A stretch of DNA of 23,111 nucleotides from the NCBI GenBank assembly GCA_025786725.1, contig JAHLTZ010000139.1, forward strand, positions 1-23,111, read 5' to 3'. This document shows positions 20,461 through 23,111 of the stretch, piece by piece (position 1 is the stretch's first letter; each line of letters begins with the position of its first letter). Both the position numbers and the translations under genes were made by a program. The stretch comes from Syncephalis fuscata (Eukaryota; Zoopagomycota; Zoopagomycetes; Zoopagales; Piptocephalidaceae). The notes beneath the pieces were generated by a model. That model was given only the letters and a program-made list of their open reading frames with translations, did no database searches and was not told where the DNA came from.

Positions 20461-22427
20461 TTATTCGTCGCCATCTATTAATATAGCCATGTCCGCGGTA
20501 TCAAGTGGCTTGTTAGATCTTGATTCATACGAATGGCTAGGACTGTGATCGCTATCAATTGGACTATTTTTCTGCGAACGATCCTCTAGGCCAGAATGCA
20601 TAAAATGTTGTTGCTGTTGTTTTAAAGAGTTATCGGGTGTGGCCGAGCAGTGGCGTATTGGTGAATTGGATGCACTTTTATTACCAATACAGCGTACTTG
20701 ACCATGGTTAATTTGCTCCAATTGTGCATAGGCCAGACCATTGGATGTTGTATCGATTACATTTTGATGTGCAATATCAATAAATATGATAACACCATGT
20801 CGCAAATGAATAGAAGCAGGCTCATCCAGCTGTGAAGCCAGTAATAAAACGTGCTTTTTTGTCTGTGGATGAGTACGAGCAATAACAAATCGTTGTGGCA
20901 ATACACTGCCAAATAGCTTTTAATATAATAATATTAAGCATTATTATAAATACGGCAACAATAGTAATAATCATTATTATTAAACAACCAACTAATAGAC
21001 TATTACTTACCTCGATGCAAGACTGAACTACAGAAATAGTATTTGTATGACTTGGAATAGGAAATGCACCAATAACATCATCGTCTTGACTCATGACCAA
21101 TAAATCTAATAGTATTCAATAATAGTATTCAATATACTATTTGTTATACTATTCATTCAGCTTACCAATATCCGAGTAGGAGAATGATGTATCTTTTAGG
21201 AATCATTAGTATCAATTAAAATATTTATTAAATGGTTATAATAACTTACCACTTTGAGATGGCCTTTGACTGAACTGTTCAGTCGATTCAGTACGTGCAC
21301 GCTTTGATTTTGATGAGAATGGTGAAGCAATAGACATTGAATCATCAGCATTTTCACTGTGGCTGTTCAGAACTTGTGACGGTAATGGGTTACTATCGTT
21401 TGAAGACATAAGAATAGCTTCAGGTGCTGCAGTTGAAGAGGGTAGCGATGACATTACATTGACAGGGAAATTAGGACCAGAGCCTGAACCTGTTGAATAG
21501 GCAGCACGATCATTAACTGGCGACGAGCTATGTCCTGTTTGACGCGTATCAGATAGCCAAGCAGAGCCAGGTGTATCCGACATCGAACGTTTCTTCTCCT
21601 TAACGGCCAATTGACGAATACGTTTATTATTGTTATTGATCCAATTCTAATGAATAGCATTAACGACAATATCGTCATATTAGCTACTAATTATCAATTA
21701 CCTTGACTCGATCATAGCTAATATTCAATTGGTTTGCTGCGGCTTGAATTTCTAAATGACAGCTGGTGCGTGTGACACCGCTCGAATACAATTGACGCAA
21801 AAAGGTCAATTGCTCGGGCGTGAAATTCTCCCGGGCTTTAGTCACGCCACCATGATCGGTGTAAGTAGGTCTGAAATCAGCAGTGGACGCAGGATACTTA
21901 CACCGTCGTGATTGTTGATCCGGTGACTGCGCCGATGGCACATCTTGCGACAACAGTCCCGATGCAGCCCATGGAACAGTGGCCGGTGTACTTGGCTCCG
22001 ACGATGGCGCATGTTTACTTGGTGAATACGGCGATGCATCAACAGATAATGGCCCAGTCTTCATGGACGTGTTATTAAAGCCGACCGAAGATGGAAAGGG
22101 CCGATTGGTATGATTAGGGGTAATCTCCGTCACCATATCTTCACTGTGCAGCAATTGTTGGTGTTGTTGTTGCTCTGGCGTCTCCTCGTGCGTGTGGATC
22201 TGCGTCGACAAACGCTGCGAATAGCTTTTAGCCTCAGTATGATTATGGGCCATATTGGCCATTATGGGCAAATGTGTAGCTCTTAGTGGAGCTGAATCGT
22301 TTGATACCAGTGTAACTGCAGTTGTTGACTCGGCCGTAGGTGTTGGTAGAAAGGTGGGCCCAGTTTCTGATGGCTTGGAATAATCAATGTTAACGGAAGA
22401 ATTGAAAAATGAATGGTTTGATTGCAT
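20461..22427 (-). CDS. Atypical homeodomain protein (putative transcription factor)
   Basis: Five exons join cleanly: 21702-22427, 21250-21646, 21166-21192 (27 nt), 21011-21105 and 20461-20916 (stop TAA), giving 566 residues. The ATG at 22427 has A at -3. Residues 1-195 are Ser/Thr/Pro/His-rich and look disordered. Residues ~198-258 resemble a homeodomain: ENFTPEQLTFLRQLY (helix 1), LEIQAAANQLNIS (helix 2, turn), then YDRVK|NWINNNNKRIRQLAV, where an intron splits the recognition helix between Lys and Asn. The invariant Trp and the Asn at position 51 are kept, but the usual WFxNRR is WINNNNKR, and the loop between helices 1 and 2 appears about two residues longer. A basic KEKKR and SKSKRAR follow, possibly nuclear localisation signals. 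The C-terminal 190 residues include a hydrophobic, domain-like part (IELFGSVLPQRFVIART, KKHVLLLASQLDE) that I do not recognise. The role as a transcription factor is inferred from the homeodomain only. Confidence 0.8.
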
Positions 22428-23111
22428 TTTAATCACAACTTAATACAAATGATTAAATATCATTTGACAATTGATCAGTAAAATAAACACGGCTACCCTC
22501 GGGGTAAACAGCTGGCAATCAATTTAGTGCTAATGCTCAAACAGGGATAGCTAAGAAAGTCTAGTAAATATGTTTCCTATACTAAATGGGATGATAATGA
22601 TGGGTGACACAACAGATTAGTAAAAAGTCGATCTCGCATTTACGTCATTTACATCACCAACTATAAATTAGTGTTCAAAAGAGCCAGTAGCAAATAAAAA
22701 AAGGCTAAACATTAGATTATTAGTTACGATGAATAATCGATGGCTTTACATACTTATAAATGGATACAAAGGTTAGATAACGCTCCGAATACTTAATAGC
22801 CGGGACAGAAGGTCAATAAGCAACAATGGCTAATTGGAGCGTTTATCAAATTGGGAATGGAGTGAAAAGCGCGTAAATGAAAGTAAAGGTTATGGAAAGA
22901 AGACAGTGCAGAAATGAGGCCGATTGCGCTACTTATAAACTGAAATACATTGCATAAATACGAATATGTCTGTCACTTGAGTGACTAATGCTAACAGCCG
23001 GTGTGTGCAGGAGCACAGCTCGGTCTTACCGCCTCAAAACAGGGTGCAGCAATAATCGAGCTGTGGCGCTAACCGAATATTCTCAATATAGTGGGGCGTG
23101 TGTACCAGCAC
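22428..23111. other. Upstream region of the homeodomain gene
   Basis: No coding region is supported on either strand. It is the likely promoter and 5' leader of the minus-strand homeodomain gene. The last 150 bases (from about 22980) are richer in G and C than the rest and may belong to a neighbouring gene beyond the window, but I see no motif to name it. Confidence 0.5.

Noticed and set aside
22494-22506. A small hairpin TACCC-TCG-GGGTA as a terminator or RNA motif
   Set aside because: A five-base stem in a eukaryotic promoter region has no supported role and can occur by chance.
1-23111. A general reassignment of TAG to a sense codon in this organism
   Set aside because: Only one in-frame TAG was met, the other intact genes show none, and the RasGEF frame itself ends at a TAG.

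Overview
The window looks like nuclear DNA from an early-diverging fungus (Mucoromycota or Zoopagomycota type). This is an inference. It rests on intron-rich genes with mostly short introns (about 48-90 nt, GTRAG donors, TAG or CAG acceptors), AT-rich intergenic DNA with microsatellites, a fungal-type V-ATPase D subunit ending in an acidic tail plus IIF, a large fungal RasGEF, and a BTG/Tob protein, a family I associate with animals and some basal fungi rather than yeasts.

Layout from left to right: (1) minus strand, 1-963, the 5' part of a cytosolic-type 5'-nucleotidase/metallophosphoesterase gene that runs off the left edge. (2) 964-5062, a 4.1 kb AT-rich gene-free stretch. Most of its middle is one large foldback repeat (2313-4270) with almost identical, gapless inverted arms of about 680 bp and a nested 334-bp tandem duplication. 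(3) minus strand, 5063-6340, a seven-exon glyoxalase II gene with an optional mitochondrial presequence. (4) 6341-8971, a long divergent promoter/leader region with CA/GT microsatellites and a pyrimidine-rich stretch. (5) plus strand, 8972-9841, a BTG/Tob anti-proliferative protein with a glutamine-rich tail and an in-frame TAG inside the BTG domain. (6) plus strand, 11193-12289, V-ATPase subunit D in six exons. (7) plus strand, 14317-19770, a very large Ras guanine-nucleotide exchange factor with two REM-like segments and an interrupted CDC25 domain. Its reading frame needs several introns or corrections. (8) minus strand, 20461-22427, a five-exon protein with an atypical homeodomain split by an intron.

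There is no operon-like logic. The genes are unrelated housekeeping (nucleotidase, GLO2, VMA8) and regulatory (BTG, RasGEF, homeodomain) functions. No CRISPR array, rRNA or convincing tRNA was seen. The most useful leads are the young foldback element, the TAG in the BTG domain, the dual-start glyoxalase II, the unusual homeodomain recognition helix, and the RasGEF architecture. Three places (the nucleotidase, the BTG gene and one point in the RasGEF) are damaged in a way introns do not easily explain, so base-level assembly error must be excluded before any recoding idea is taken seriously.
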